DNA from: Eutrigla gurnardus
Taxonomy: Eukaryota; Chordata; Actinopteri; Perciformes; Triglidae
DNA: 64,000 bases
Direction of reading: 5' to 3'
NCBI GenBank assembly: GCA_963514095.1
Contig: OY741270.1
Location: 23,414,056 to 23,478,055, forward strand
Shown: in pieces, positions 20,764-32,485 of the stretch
Numbering within the stretch: position 1 is the stretch's first letter
Layout: every line of letters begins with the position of its first letter
Made by a program: the position numbers and the translations under genes
Notes under the pieces: generated by a model
What the model was told of the DNA's origin: nothing
The model's database searches: none
The model's input: only the letters and a program-made list of their open reading frames with translations

Positions 20764-21682
20764 GACTGAAGACCACTGGCAGGTGTCGACAGGGCCGCCG
20801 ACTGAAGACCACTGGCAGGTGTCGACAGGGCCGCCGACTGAAGACCACTGGCCGGTGTCGACAGGGCCGCCGACTGAAGACCACTGGCCGGTGTCGACAG
20901 GGCCGCCGACTGAAGACCACTGGCCGGTGTCGACCGGGCCGCCGCCTGAAGACCACTGGCCGGTGTCGACAGGGCCGCCGACTGAAGACCACTGGCCGGT
21001 GTCGACAGGGCCGCCGCCTGAAGACCACTGGCAGGTGTCGACCGGGACGCCGACTGAAGACCACTGGCAGGTGTCGACAGGGCCGCCGACTGAAGACCAC
21101 TGGCAGGTGTCGACCGGGCCGCCGACTGAAGACCACTGGCCGGTGTCGACCAGGCCGCCGCCTGAAGACCACTGGCAGGTGTCGACCGGGACGCCGACTG
21201 AAGACCACTGGCAGGTGTCGACCGGGCCCCCGCCTGAAGACCACTGGCAGGTGTCGACCGGGCCGCCGCCTGAAGACCACTGGCAGGTGTCGACCGGGCC
21301 CCCGCCTGAAGACCACTGGCAGGTGTCGACCGGGCCCCCGCCTGAAGACCACTGGCAGGTGTCGACCGGGCCGCCGCCTGAAGACCACTGGCAGGTGTCG
21401 ACCGGGACGCCGACTGAAGACCACTGGCAGGTGTCAACAGGGCCGCCGACTGAAGACCACTGGCAGGTGTCGACCGGGCCGCCGCCTGAAGACCACTGGC
21501 AGGTGTCAACAGGGCCGCCGACTGAAGACCACTGGCAGGTGTCGACCGGGCCGCCGACTGAAGACCACTGGCAGGTGTCAACAGGGCCGCCGACTGAAGG
21601 CCACTGGCCGGTGTCGACCGGGCCCCCGCCTGAAGACCACTGGCAGGTGTCGACCGGGCCGCCGACTGAAGACCACTGGCCG
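20764..21682 (+). repeat. 36-bp GC-rich minisatellite, about 25 copies
   Basis: Unit GACCACTGGCAGGTGTCGAC plus 16 more bases ending CGACTGAA. Variants alternate CAGGTG/CCGGTG and CGACTG/CGCCTG. Being 12 codons long it keeps frames open on both strands (355, 416 and 281 aa ORFs). None has a domain or a plausible exon context. Confidence 0.9.
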
Positions 21683-21714
21683 AGACATGGGCTAGTGGCG
21701 TGGCTGTGACAGGG

Positions 21715-21846
21715 ACATGAGCTGGGAGCTTGGATTGAACTGTGGCATGGGCTGGTTGCTTGGCTGTGACTGAGACATGGGCTGGTAGCTTGGCTGTGAC
21801 TGGGACATGGGCTGGTAGCTTGGCTGTGGCTGAGTCCTGGGCTGGT
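21715..21846 (+). repeat. 30-bp tandem repeat, about 4 copies
   Basis: Imperfect units around GGGCTGGTAGCTTGGCTGTG immediately after the 36-bp array. Confidence 0.7.
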
Positions 21847-21860
21847 ATATATGCCATCCT

Positions 21861-23117
21861 AACTGTGGATTATAAGAAGTCAGTGTCTCTGTGTTTGTCT
21901 GTTCCTTTGTGACCTTTTTAAACCCGGACACACAAACATGTACTTAAACACAGCACTTGAGTAAATGTGCTTTGTTTATATTCTGAAAGTAGTTTTATGT
22001 CTTTCACTGAGACTCCCCCACTGGGACATTCCAGCAGGGACGCCCCCAATTCCCCTCCCAACCCCCCCATGCCCCCCACCCCGAGTGACTGCGGATGTCC
22101 CGAGTGAATGCAGGGTCGATTCAGCGGGGCTGTGTGTCCACACAGGGATCCGAGGGCTGAGGACGGCTAGTGGAGCTGATCAAAGGTGGGTCCTGAAGGA
22201 GCTCATCCCGACTGTGAGAGGAAGCGGTGACTCGCTGATTCCTGGAGAAGCGCCCCTATCCCATGCTTCTCCATGGGCCAACGTGGCTCATTACAGAGGC
22301 TCAACACTGATAAGCTCCACCATGCATGGCTCATTATGGGTTATTACTACCCGCCTCCCATAAACAAGTGCTTGCTCTTTTGACCTCTGTGACTTTCATT
22401 CAGGTGGACGAGGTCACCGAAACGCCAACTTTTGCTCCTCAGTCGTCAGTGTTTATGACGCGCCCTGACACTTGTCTTTGGCTCTCATGACGTTAGGCTG
22501 TCTGCTCAGGAATCGCAGGCCATAAGGTCAGGATTTGGCATTTGAATTGGAAAACCTTGTTGATCTGCGATGAGCAGAATATGTGCGTCTGCCGACGTCG
22601 CGCTGATCTGGGAACAGATCCGATGTTGACTGCTGTCCAACAATGTCTGCCTACGTCACCTGTCACCAATCCAATAACATCTAATCCTCGCCTTGAACAA
22701 TACACGCAGCAAGATCAACGAAAGCTGCAAAAGGGACGCAACCTTTCCAATGTTTGTCTTTTAAACCCGGACACAAACATGTACTTAAACAATGCAATGA
22801 AAGTAGTTTTATGTCTTTTACTGAGACTTCCATGTGGAAAATGAACATCTTCTAATCAAAGTGAACGGACTGAGTAGGAGATAGTGGAATGAATTATGAA
22901 ACAGTTCTGCTGATGTGAAAAATACATCTTGATGTCAATTTTCTATTTCTGAATTGGAAGATAGGTCTGAAATGTGTCATGTGTCTATTAGGGTGAATAT
23001 GTAGTGTGTGCTTGGTGAGGTTTGTGTCAGCTCTGTGTTCACTGGTCTGTGTCTCCTCAGCAGCTGCAGAAGGTTCCTGCTGGAACAGCTCAGCTTCTCT
23101 GCAGTCTGACTGAGGGA
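21861..23117. other. Interval before V6 with unrecognised insert
   Basis: Locus sequence with a GC-richer insert at about 22014-22715, flanked on both sides by TTTAAACCCGGACAC-type sequence. I recognise no gene or element in the insert. The last 130 bp are the alpha-type V flank. Confidence 0.4.
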
Positions 23118-23145
23118 GGTTTTTGTACGACGACAAATCACTGTG
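23118..23145 (-). other. V6 12-RSS
   Basis: Intact 12-RSS, identical spacer to V1. Confidence 0.95.
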
Positions 23146-23613
23146 TGAACACCAGAGCACTGTTTATATAGTGGTCTCTCAGACAGTAATAAACTGCTGC
23201 ATCTTCAGCCTGAACTCCACTGATGGTCAAAGTGAAGTCAGAGCTGCTTCCACTGCCACTAAACCGAGATGGTGTTCCTGATAGAAGTTTGCTAACTTCA
23301 TATATCAGGAGCTTTGGAGGCTGTCCAGATTTCTGTTGATACCAGTACAAATACTCAACTCCACTATCTCTGTAAACAGGTTGACTAGTCTTGCAGGTGA
23401 GAGCGACAGTGGATCCTGGAGTAGATGTCACTACTGGAGGCTGAGTCACAGTCACCTGACCGCTGCATCCTGCAGGACAAAACAAATCATTCATTCATCA
23501 GCAGAAGGAAAGGAGAGAAAAGGCGAGGCGTCGTGTTTGAGATGTTGCCGAGCCAACGAACCTGTAAACCAGCAGCAGGCCAGTGTCCAGATGAGGATGG
23601 TGATGAGAGTCAT
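23146..23613 (-). CDS. V6, Ig light-chain V segment
   Basis: Leader exon 23613-23562, V exon 23469-23146 (324 bp), open. CDR1 QPVYRDSGVEYL is long, CDR2 region EVSKLLS, and CDR3 begins LRDHYINSALV instead of the usual QS. This makes V6 the most divergent CDR set in the window, while the frameworks stay essentially identical to the rest. It is J-proximal for J3-C3, with an alpha 3' flank and no LINE upstream. Confidence 0.93.
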
Positions 23614-23678
23614 GGTGGTTGTGGTCTCTGCTGTGTTGACTGACAGATCTGAGTCCTGCAGTGTTGAACTCACAGGAC

Positions 23679-23723
23679 TATAAAGCTTCTCAGTTCACTG
23701 GAGGATCAGCTGACGATGCAAAG
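23679..23723 (-). promoter_or_regulatory. V6 promoter with variant octamer
   Basis: CTTTGCAT at 23723-23716 with E-box and TATA-like box. Confidence 0.72.
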
Positions 23724-24399
23724 CCTCCTCTCTATGGAAATGATTTCTCTGCTCTCAACAGACTGAAGGCAACGTGGGACACGAAATCAGGAGGAATACG
23801 GCTCGGATGAACAACATGGAGGATCTTAATGGAACAGAGGAAAACACTCACATTAAAAGTGCAGTTGAGGATTTAAGGATACGTTTGTGTTCACTGTGGT
23901 TGGTATGAAACGTTTGTCTGCTGTTCATTTACTGACAGGATTTAATGCAATCTATCAGATATTTCACTTTTTCATCATATGACTTTGTAAATCATCATTA
24001 TCTATAAGCATCATGTTCATTTAACCATGTATGAACTTAAATAAGACTGAAAATATGACTTATGAGGAGGCTGTCATAATTTCTCTGTCTGGTGTAAAAA
24101 AAGTAAAAAAAAAAATCATATAATCAATCTTTATTTTTACAATAAGTTTAAATCCATATAATTTGAAAGATTTTGTAGATTCCATTAAATATAATTATTT
24201 CTATATTAATAGAAAAAGTGTTTTCAGTGGATAGATTTGTCTCTCAAATTTAAAAATATGCTATAAAATTGTTAAAAAACATGTAGATGTTGAAGGAATA
24301 GGAGATAAATCATTACTTAATGAAAATAAATGATTAATTATGCATTCTTACTATAAAATAACTGTGTTCAGTGGACAGATGCTTGTTCACAGTGCAGGA
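23724..24399. other. V6-J3 interval
   Basis: Non-coding, AT-rich copy of the V1-J1 interval. Confidence 0.55.
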
Positions 24400-24438
24400 G
24401 GTTTTTGTACGGCCACTTAACGAGGTTGTATCACTGTG
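24400..24438 (+). other. J3 23-RSS
   Basis: Nonamer 24400-24408, 23-bp spacer, heptamer CACTGTG 24432-24438. Confidence 0.96.
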
Positions 24439-24476
24439 GTGGACTTTTGGTGGAGGAACCAAACTCATCGTTAACT
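24439..24476 (+). CDS. J3, joining segment (WTFGGGTKLIVN)
   Basis: 38 bp, same peptide as J1, donor GTAAGT. About 35 bp of the intron present in the other clusters is deleted shortly after the donor (near 24506). Confidence 0.95.
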
Positions 24477-24796
24477 GTAAGTATCACAGATTTATGATTT
24501 CTACAATGTGATGAACCAAATCATTATTTTGGATCATTTATACTTTTTGGATATTTATTATTCATTAATCTAGGCTGATATTGGAGTTTAGGAAAACACT
24601 GCATATTATTTTCCTATTATAGATGATGTTTTGGTGAAGTAGATGCAGTATTTTATTTTGTAACATTGAAACATCTGTTAGTGTGTTAGCTGTACGTTAT
24701 AAAATCTAATGTTGATCAAACAAATAAGAGGGTTTATTGTACATTCAGTGTCGCTGCAGTTTGTGTTCACGGTCCGTTAGTTCAAAGTGATGAAAA

Positions 24797-24806
24797 GGAA
24801 GTGAAA
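24797..24806 (+). promoter_or_regulatory. Candidate PU.1/IRF4 element, J3-C3 intron
   Basis: GGAAGTGAAA within intron 24477-25128, retained despite the nearby deletion. Confidence 0.55.
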
Positions 24807-25128
24807 CAGACAGATGTCAAAGTCTTTCACTGCTTACAGTTTACAGATGATTAATGAAACTTTTCTATTCCAATGACTCCTCAGTCACATTGTATATGAT
24901 TCTATAATGATTTAATGAGGAGAGCCGCAGGAGAAGATTGGTTCCTGTAAATGACAGAACTCCAGTCAGCGTTGTATTTGTTAAATCCTCCCTCCATCCC
25001 ATGTCTCTGTGTGACCACAGCATCATGCACACAGCTAACCCTCAGTAACGTCACCTCTGTCATGTTCAGCTGTCTTTCCTACAGTGGAAGTTAATCTGCT
25101 CCTCGTGTGTCTCTGCTCTCCCCTCCAG

Positions 25129-25448
25129 CTGGCTCCATGATCCGGCCCTCAGTCTCCCTGCTTCCCCCCTCCTCTGAGCAGCTCTCTGGGGGCTCGGCCA
25201 CGCTGGCCTGCCTGCTGACCGGCTACTCTCCTCAGGGAGCCGTGGTGAGCTGGGAGGTGGACGGCACCGAGGTGACGGAGGGGGTCCTGAGCAGCTCAGA
25301 GGAGGAGAAGAGCGGACTCTACAGCAGCAGCAGCACCCTGAGCCTGAGCCAGGAGCGCTGGATGGCAGGAGAGCTGTACTCCTGCAAGGTCCTCCATCAC
25401 GACCACAACCAGATGCAGTCCCTCCACAGGAGCCAGTGTAAGGCCTAG
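25129..25448 (+). CDS. C3, Ig light-chain constant exon
   Basis: 320-bp C1-set exon, open to TAG. Asp replaces the first Asn in the HHNHNQ segment (HHDHNQ) relative to C1. All structural residues (LAC, SWEV, YSC, SQCKA) are kept. The reading frame continues from J3 as in the other clusters. Confidence 0.96.
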
Positions 25449-25640
25449 AGGGTCTGAATGGAGGCCAGGACAGGAGCTCTGCATGGGGGGAGCAGGAGGA
25501 ACACACCTGCTGCTCTGAACAATCTGAGGACAACGTTTGTAGAGGAAACTATAAAGCCTTGTGTGACTGCTGTAAAGTAGCTAGAGAGTAATGTGTGTAG
25601 CTCAGCAAGTAGATGTGTTTAATAACCGTCTTTTTATAAT

Positions 25641-25646
25641 AATAAA
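25641..25646 (+). terminator. C3 polyadenylation signal
   Basis: AATAAA 193 bp after the C3 stop. Confidence 0.85.
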
Positions 25647-26110
25647 GCTTTCACTGATGAATAACATGATGAAGTGTTTGGTGTTTTATTTTATGAATAG
25701 GACTAGAGAATGAAATGGTTTTATAACTACTAGTACTACTCCCTGCAGAAAATTAAAGCTAATGGTCGTATGTTTATTATGCTGTGACATTTGAAGAGAA
25801 AATACTATAGTTTGAGGATGAAATTAATTGGATTTTCAAGTTATCACTAATAAATTGTAAAAGTCTGAGAAGAATTGAACCTGACCATCTCACTCATAAA
25901 GAGACTGAATGAACTGATAAGAATATGAGTTTAAAACTGCATGTGGAAGAGCGTCTGTGAGTCTGTTTCAGTTTTATTTAGAGTCATTGTGGTTCTGCTT
26001 GGTGACTCTGCTTGGTGTTGTGTTCACTGGACCAGTTATTCTCATCACCGTCTCTTCAACAACCCTCTGCACCTGCAGCAGGCCGTTCTCACTTCAGTCA
26101 CACTGAAGGA
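25647..26110. other. C3-V7 interval
   Basis: Near copy of the C1-V2 interval with beta-type V flank; no insertions. Confidence 0.55.
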
Positions 26111-26138
26111 GGTTTTTGTACGGCGACAAATCACTGTG
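26111..26138 (-). other. V7 12-RSS
   Basis: Intact 12-RSS with CGGCG spacer variant. Confidence 0.95.
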
Positions 26139-26597
26139 TGAACACATCCACACTGTTTATATAGTGGTAACTCTGACAGTAATAAACTGCTGCATCTTCA
26201 GCCTGAACTCCACTGATGGTCAAAGTGAAGTCAGAGCTGCTTCCACTGCCACTAAACCGAGATGGTGTTCCTGATTGAAGTGTGCTAGCTAAATATATCA
26301 GGAGCTTTGGAGGCTGTCGAGATTTCTGTTGATACCAGGACAACTGATTACCACCATTAACACGTTGACTAGTCTTACAGGTGAGAGCGACAGTGGATCC
26401 TGGAGTAGATGTCACTACTGGAGGCTGAGTCACAGTCACCTGACCGCTGCATCCTGCAGGACAAAACAAATCATTCATTCATCAGCAGAAGGAAAGGAGA
26501 GAAAAGGCGAGGCGTCGTGTTTGAGATGTTGCCGAGCCAACGAACCTGTAAACCAGCAGCAGGCAAGCGTCCAGATGAGGATGGTGATGAGAGTCAT
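26139..26597 (-). CDS. V7, Ig light-chain V segment
   Basis: Leader exon 26597-26546, V exon 26453-26139 (315 bp), open. CDR1 (QRVNGGNQ), CDR2 region (LASTLQS) and KSRQPP are the same as V2, so the two are recent copies. CDR3 differs (QSYHYINSVDV). The 3' flank is beta, the upstream region carries the LINE fragment, and the LTR seen next to V2 is absent, leaving the empty site near 27672. Confidence 0.93.
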
Positions 26598-26662
26598 GGT
26601 GGTTGTGGTCTCTGCTGTGTTGACTGACAGATCTGAGTCCTGCAGTGTTGAACTCACAGGAC

Positions 26663-26707
26663 TATAAAGCTTCTCAGTTCACTGGAGGATCAGCTGACGA
26701 TGCAAAT
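26663..26707 (-). promoter_or_regulatory. V7 promoter with canonical octamer
   Basis: ATTTGCAT at 26707-26700, E-box and TATA-like box. Confidence 0.8.
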
Positions 26708-27075
26708 TGCCTGCCCCTCATAATACGGGACCGTCCCACGTTTATGAATTTTAAGAATCATTTAAAATTGTGGCTCAGGGAAAATCAAAGCTGCACTCAC
26801 TTTTAACTGCATCACACACTTCATTATGTGTGTCACTCACATGTCCTGTTGCATCTTGTCTTGTCTGTTGTTGTTAGTGTTTGTCTTGACCCTCAGATTA
26901 AATATGAGGGTGTTGTATGTATGTTACTTTGTTTTTATGTTTTCTATGTTTTCTGCCTGGGTACAATAGATGAAAACTAGCCATTGTACTATCGAGTATT
27001 TACATTGTGTATTTAAACTGATGTCCATAAATATGCACTGTCCCTATTAAATAAACAAATTGTTCAATAAATAAA
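26707..27075 (+). mobile_element. LINE 3' fragment abutting the V7 octamer
   Basis: Same insertion as at V2; tail AATAAATAAA. Confidence 0.75.
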
Positions 27076-27408
27076 GCCTCCTCTCTATGGGAATGATTTC
27101 TCTGAGTTTTATTTGTTTCACACAAAGAGAAACAATTTATTCATCAAGAATGTAGCATGAACCATAAACCATCATTAAATAAAACTGGATCATAATGAGC
27201 CTGTGTTTTTGTATTTCTTTTTAATTCAAAATGGAAAATACCATCTTGATATTTTCAGTATCTAATACATCTGTTAGTAGAGGAGATGGTCGTATGTTTA
27301 TTTCACTGTGACATTTGAAGAGAAAATATTATATTTTGAGAATGAAATTAAATGACTAATAAATTGTAAAAGTCTGAGAAGAATTGAACCTGACCAGCCC
27401 ACTCACAG

Positions 27409-27656
27409 TTTTCAGTGTGAGTACGAGAAAACAGTTCAGACTCACGGTGACACGAGAACTTAAAACTGCGAGGAGCAGCGATGCATTCAAATCATGCAAA
27501 ACCCGTTTGGGCCCAGCTGTGGTTGTGGAAGTGAAAGGGAGAGAGGAGGTGGAGGAAGTAGAGGCTACATCTCCCTGTGGACTGATTCAGAAGAAACGTT
27601 GGACTCTGCATCTCTCTGCTCCTTCTGCCTTTGCTGGTAAATAGATACAGGCCGCC
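27409..27656. promoter_or_regulatory. Candidate enhancer module, copy 3
   Basis: CAGCTG 27514-27519 and GGAAGTGAAA 27527-27536 in the conserved arrangement. The left neighbour is deleted or altered compared with copy 1, but the module itself is intact. Confidence 0.5.
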
Positions 27657-27715
27657 CTCTTCTGGCGGACTCCATATTACCATGACATTTAATTTGTACA
27701 GCCCTTTGCTCTTCT

Positions 27716-27987
27716 CTTTATCATTACATTTACATTTACATTTAGGTCATTTAGCAGACGCTTTTGTACAAAGCGACTTACAATAAGTACATTTTTCAAA
27801 AGAAGGAAACATAGAAACCACAACGTATCATTGCCGATAAAGTAAGAGCTAAAAATAGAACAAGTGTTAGGTCCTCATCTGAGTAAAGTAGTACCTTAAG
27901 AGCAACAGTGCTATGATCAGAGTGCTATAGGTAAGGGTGTTTTTTTTTTTTTTTTTTGGGGGGGCGGGTGTTAGTGGGTCATGCTAT
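27716..27987 (-). mobile_element. L2-type LINE 3' end, interrupted
   Basis: Minus-strand L2 tail: ATTTAC repeats, the GTCATTTAGCAGACGCTTTTG block and AAGCGACTTACAATAAG, common to fish L2 elements. A T run (27940-27957) and a G run follow. It is split by the LTR-like element at 27988. Confidence 0.7.
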
Positions 27988-29060
27988 TGTGGCGAGGTGA
28001 ATGTGTGGCTGGAGGCCACCAGAACCTGACCCAAACAACGCCACCTGGGGAGTTTCACCCCAGGAAATATCCTATGAAATTCTGAATAAGACCTCAATTC
28101 TTTCACAGACAACACAAGTTCGTATACTAAGACAAGACAGAGACGTGGTTTCCAAATAAAGCCAAATTTATTTGCTTCAATTGAATTAATTAATAACTGG
28201 AGATATCTGTAAACAAAGGGGATTAATGGCACAAAAAAGATGAATCAAATTAGGAAAGTATAACAAATTTTATTAACAGGGGATTCTTTTATAAAAACAC
28301 TAAAATTACTATTTTGGTTACACTTATTCTGAAATTAACAAAAAGGAGTGGACAGAAGCCAACTACAGGGAGGCAGCCTACCTAAGGATGTGTTCCAGAG
28401 GTGCAACAACTTACCCACCACGCGTGCTCACGGCAAATCACTGCAAATGGTGCACACTGCAACTGTGTCCCGGTGCGCTTTAACACTACAAACGGTGAAG
28501 GGAACCACTCTATCGTGACTAGCCTCCGCTATAAGCCGACTAATGCCACTAAAAGAAATAAAGCAAAACAAACATTAACACAAACAACAAAAACACCAGT
28601 TGGTCCAGACTAACAATAATCAACAATAAAGGCAACACTAAAAGCAAGGCAAAACAGCAGCTGACAATGACCTATAAATTCAAGAAAGGTCAGTTAATTA
28701 TAATAAAACCAAACATGCATTTCAATTCAATTTGTCTGCTTACAGGTCAAAATCACAAAGCCTACCTTAATAAAAAGGTGCACCGGCTAACCCAGGTACC
28801 AGCTAATGAGTACCCACATTGGAGAACTCCATTCATTCATTAGTAGATGCAGACACCAGTAAGACCGGGGGAGAGAGGGAGAGGAGAGCTCAGAGTCAGA
28901 GGAAGCCCACACAGCAGCCAGAGAGAGACAAAAAGACAGCCAAGAGGTCACAGGTGACTTAAATGCCCTCAGTCTAATTAGGAGGCAGTGGAAAGGGGTT
29001 GGCCTGAACACAAGGGTGTGTTCAAGAACCAACAACTGCAACTCTGGTTTCCCCGTCACA
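27988..29060. mobile_element. LTR-like insertion in L2, 1.07 kb
   Basis: Starts TGTGGCGAGG and ends CCCCGTCACA, flanked by perfect CTAT duplications (27984-27987 and 29061-29064). The uninterrupted L2 at about 60905 (TCATGCTATGTAGAG) shows the empty site. No coding sequence recognised, so it is probably a solo LTR. Confidence 0.7.
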
Positions 29061-29068
29061 CTATGTAG

Positions 29069-31944
29069 AGAAAATGAATGATCTGTGTTTTACTCTGATT
29101 TATTGACAGCCTCCATCTGTAACACCACGTCTTAAATAAATTTGACATTCAATTCAATTCAGTTTATTTAAGAAGGGGACAGTGCAAATTAATGAAACAC
29201 ATGATAATACATGGGTTAAAAATGCCAGAATTAGCCAAAAATGCTAATTTTCATCTGTAGTCCCCTGGCATCAATGTAAAAAAGAATACAAATAAAAAGG
29301 ATAAAAAACAACAACATGAGCAGGACAGAACTCCACAGAACAACACAGAACATCACGGAACAAACACAGCAGGTAGCAGGGTAAAATAACGGAGCGTAGA
29401 ATACAAAGCACCAGAAAGAAAGAAAAAAAATAGACCACATTCAAAACAAATTATTTTAGTGCTGACATGTATATGTATTGAACATCCATTGTCTTAACTG
29501 CTTGGTAAAAGATGTGTATGTGTTGAGTTCTCTATGTTGTGGGATTGAATTCCATTCTCTTGCACTTTTGACGGACCAGCCTGACTGACTAAAAGTGCTT
29601 TTTCGCAATGAAATAACACAATCCCCCCTAGACGATCCCCTTGTGACCCGATCAGTACCTGTTCTTCTGTTGATGTAAGCAACAAGTGGTGGTGGAGCTA
29701 GATTGTGAGTGACTTTAATAACCAAGCATACATTAAAATATTTTTTGAGGTCTTCCCAGCTTAAAAGCTGGTACTTTTTTAAAATCGAACAGTGATGGAA
29801 GTGTTTTGGCTTTTTATCTAAAATGTTTATTGCTTGTTTGTATTGTGATTCAAGTGGTTTTAATGTGCTCAAGTTGGCCTGCGACCAGCTTGTCAAACAA
29901 TAATTCAGATGACTAAAAATCATAGAGTGTAAAAACATTTTGGCAGCCTCTGTGGACGTGTAATTTCTAATGGAACGAAAATTTGCAATATTGAGTTTTG
30001 CAGTTTTGCAGGTTTTCTTTACATGTGCCTTAAAGGAAAGGTTTGAATCAATTAACACCCCGAGATATTTAAATTCACTCACAACCTGTAATTTTTCTCC
30101 CGCTACAATAATGTGATGGTCACTATTGGGTTTATTGGTTTTACAAAAGAACATACTGACTGTTTTTGAGACATTTAATTGCAGGCAACATTCTCTCAGC
30201 CATGCTGTAACCTGAGCCATGGATCTAGTACGCTTATCTACAACAACTGCCTTGGACCTGCCATTTACAAATAAAACAGTATCATCTGCATACATTATAG
30301 TTTCAACCTCAGGACACACAGATGGGAGGTCATTAATATAAATACTGAACAAGAGTGGACCAAGAATGGACCCTTGCGGCACACCAGTGGGCAACTGCAG
30401 CGACTTTGATCTATGATTATTTATAGAAACTGACTGAGACCTGTTTGTTAAATATGATTCCACCCATTTTGTTGTACCATTACAGAAATTACATTTTGAT
30501 ATTTTATTAAGGAGCACTTTGTGATTGACCGTATCAAAAGCCTTCCTGAGAACAAGAAACACTGCACCTACAACACCACCCGAATCAAGTGAGAATTTTA
30601 TTTGCTCTAACAAAAGACATGTAGCTGTCTCTGTTGAATGTTTGGCCCTAAAGCCAAACTGCATGGGGGGGAGAGAGGTAGAGCTGTAATCAAGATGGAA
30701 AATAATCTGCTCAGCTACCCATTTTTCAGCAATTTTAGATGCTGTCGGGAGAATACTGATCGGCCTATAATTACTTACAATAACTCACCAGATTTGAAGA
30801 TCGGACTGACAATACCTGATTTCCAGGCATTTGGAAACTGTCCAGTTGATATTGACTGATTGATAATAGATGTAATAGGATAAGCCAGAACTGAGCCCAG
30901 GTCTTTAAGCATAGTCGTATCCATCCCAAACACATATTTTGCCTTAGAAGGTTTGAGAGACCTGATGGTTTTCATGACCTGTGACTCAGTGATGTTTGTT
31001 AGGGTAAAGGCAGGTTCTACTATGGTGGCTGGCTCCTCTCTACCCCGGTCTACCTGGAAACTCTGGGAGATTTCAGCCACGGAGTCAACAAAGTAGTGGT
31101 TGAAGGCCTTCGCTATTTCATTTGGCTGATTTTAAATAGTTCCATTTAGGTTAATTTCAGACATTTTTCTATTACTGAGACTTTCCCCTGTCAGTTTCTT
31201 TAAGTGGCTACAGATCATTTTAACATTTCCTCTGGCCTCACTTAAAGCTGCTATAAGCTGCCTTGGCTTTTCTGATTTCTCTCATTACCTTGTTTCTTAA
31301 CATTGTGTATTCATACTTATCATGTTGAAGTTTTATTTTGATGGATTTGTTTAGAGCAAGATCACGCTCTCTCATCAGTTTAAAGATGTTGTCAGTTAGC
31401 CAAGGGAGACTGTTCTTTTTGCCCCTATTTTTAATCTTACGGGTAAAATAATGTCCTGTATTTTGTTTGAAAATGTTAAACAATCTTGTTCCAGATTACT
31501 TCCTGATAGCAGCTCATTCCAGTTTACCTGCTGGATTAAGGTTTTAAAATTATTTTGCTCAGTACGGGGAATTTTATGAGATTCTGATGCAGCCAAGGGT
31601 TTAAATCGCTTCCTATTCAGCTTCCTGGACACTAAAATCAGATTATGATCAGATAGTCCTGTAAGCATATTGAATGATTTTAAAATTCTCTCAGGTTTGT
31701 TACTAAAAACTAAATCAATCTGTTATTCTTGTGGGCCCATTAATTAGCTGTGTTAAATCCATCCCATCCATAACCTTTTTCAAATTTTTCCTAACATAAT
31801 CTGTAAATCATCTTCTGATTCAGCCAGCAGCGCAGTATCATCTGCATACAGCAAAATACCCACAGTTAAGTCCTGGTTCAGTTTATCAGGATGATTCAAG
31901 ACAGGCCTTCCTGTCTGCTTTTGTTTAACGTTACACTCTCTTCA
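29069..31944 (-). mobile_element. Older LINE fragment split by a younger LINE
   Basis: The outer pieces (29069 to about 29145 and about 31793-31944) match one continuous stretch at 46463-46682 in the LINE downstream of V9. The part between is a different LINE, listed next. The last bases left and right of it (GACAT, AACAT) may be the target duplication. Confidence 0.65.
29148..31790 (-). mobile_element. LINE with near-intact reverse-transcriptase domain
   Basis: Minus-strand non-LTR element. The endonuclease C-terminus (SDHNLI) is near 31650 and a linker ORF at 31080-30775. A 402-aa reverse-transcriptase ORF (30664-29456) has LRKAFDTVNH, GVPQGSILGPLLF and the MYADDT catalytic box. Frameshifts and stops break the ORF between endonuclease and RT, and the 5' end is missing. 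The 3' tail reads as TTGAA repeats. Expression of a full enzyme is unlikely. Confidence 0.8.
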
Positions 31945-32457
31945 GGAGCTGATCATGTGACCTTCACCTGCATATTACACATGATGGAGGAAACCTGTCT
32001 CCTGCATTTTAACGGTCTGTTTGCATTTCATTAAAAGTTGATACATTTTAAGGGATAACAAATACTAAAAAGGTAAACACTTCTTTAAAAGTATAAAATG
32101 CTCCAGGTCACACTGCTTTTAGCACCAAGACACAAGAACAGACAGTAGTTTGTCTAAACAATGGTTTGACCTTTTTTTCAGATGAGTTCAAAAACAATTT
32201 CCCTGAATTGGAGCAGAAACAACACGGTTGCAGCTGGAGGCCCGATCACTCTGAACCAAGGTTGGGCTGATAATGAAACTGGAGAAATATCTGAAAATGT
32301 TAAGAACTAATACTTTGAAGTGAGAGGCAGAGATCCCAGTAATGTGTGTGCTTGGTGAGGTTTGTGTCAGCTCTGTGTTCACTGGTCTGTGTCTCCTCAG
32401 CAGCTGCAGAAGGTTCCTGCTGGAACAGCTCAGCTTCTCTGCAGTCTGACTGAGGGA
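31945..32457. other. Interval before V8
   Basis: Non-coding. It starts a flank (GTTGATACATTTTAAGGG, about 32036) that recurs at 58459 and, in part, at 48000; the last 130 bp are the alpha-type V flank. Confidence 0.5.
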
Positions 32458-32485
32458 GGTTTTTGTACGACGACAAATCACTGTG
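32458..32485 (-). other. V8 12-RSS
   Basis: Intact 12-RSS. Confidence 0.95.

Larger units (their letters stand above)
20438..21860. mobile_element. Repeat-derived insertion carrying minisatellites
   Basis: Begins TGTCAGAACGTGG, interrupting sequence that is continuous left of V3 (ATGTTCGTCTG), and includes a TTTATT-AAAAACTC stretch typical of fish dispersed repeats. The right boundary is unclear because TGTGGATTATAAGAAG is also found near 13100 and 55690. It contains the two tandem arrays. Confidence 0.45.

Noticed and set aside
20607..21857. Overlapping ORFs of 281-416 aa on the minus strand and 355 aa on the plus strand
   Set aside because: All arise from the 36-bp repeat period. Three frames open at once over an array is not evidence of a gene.
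29456..30664. 402-aa reverse-transcriptase ORF as an active LINE
   Set aside because: The catalytic box is intact, but the endonuclease and linker are broken by frameshifts and the 5' end is missing.
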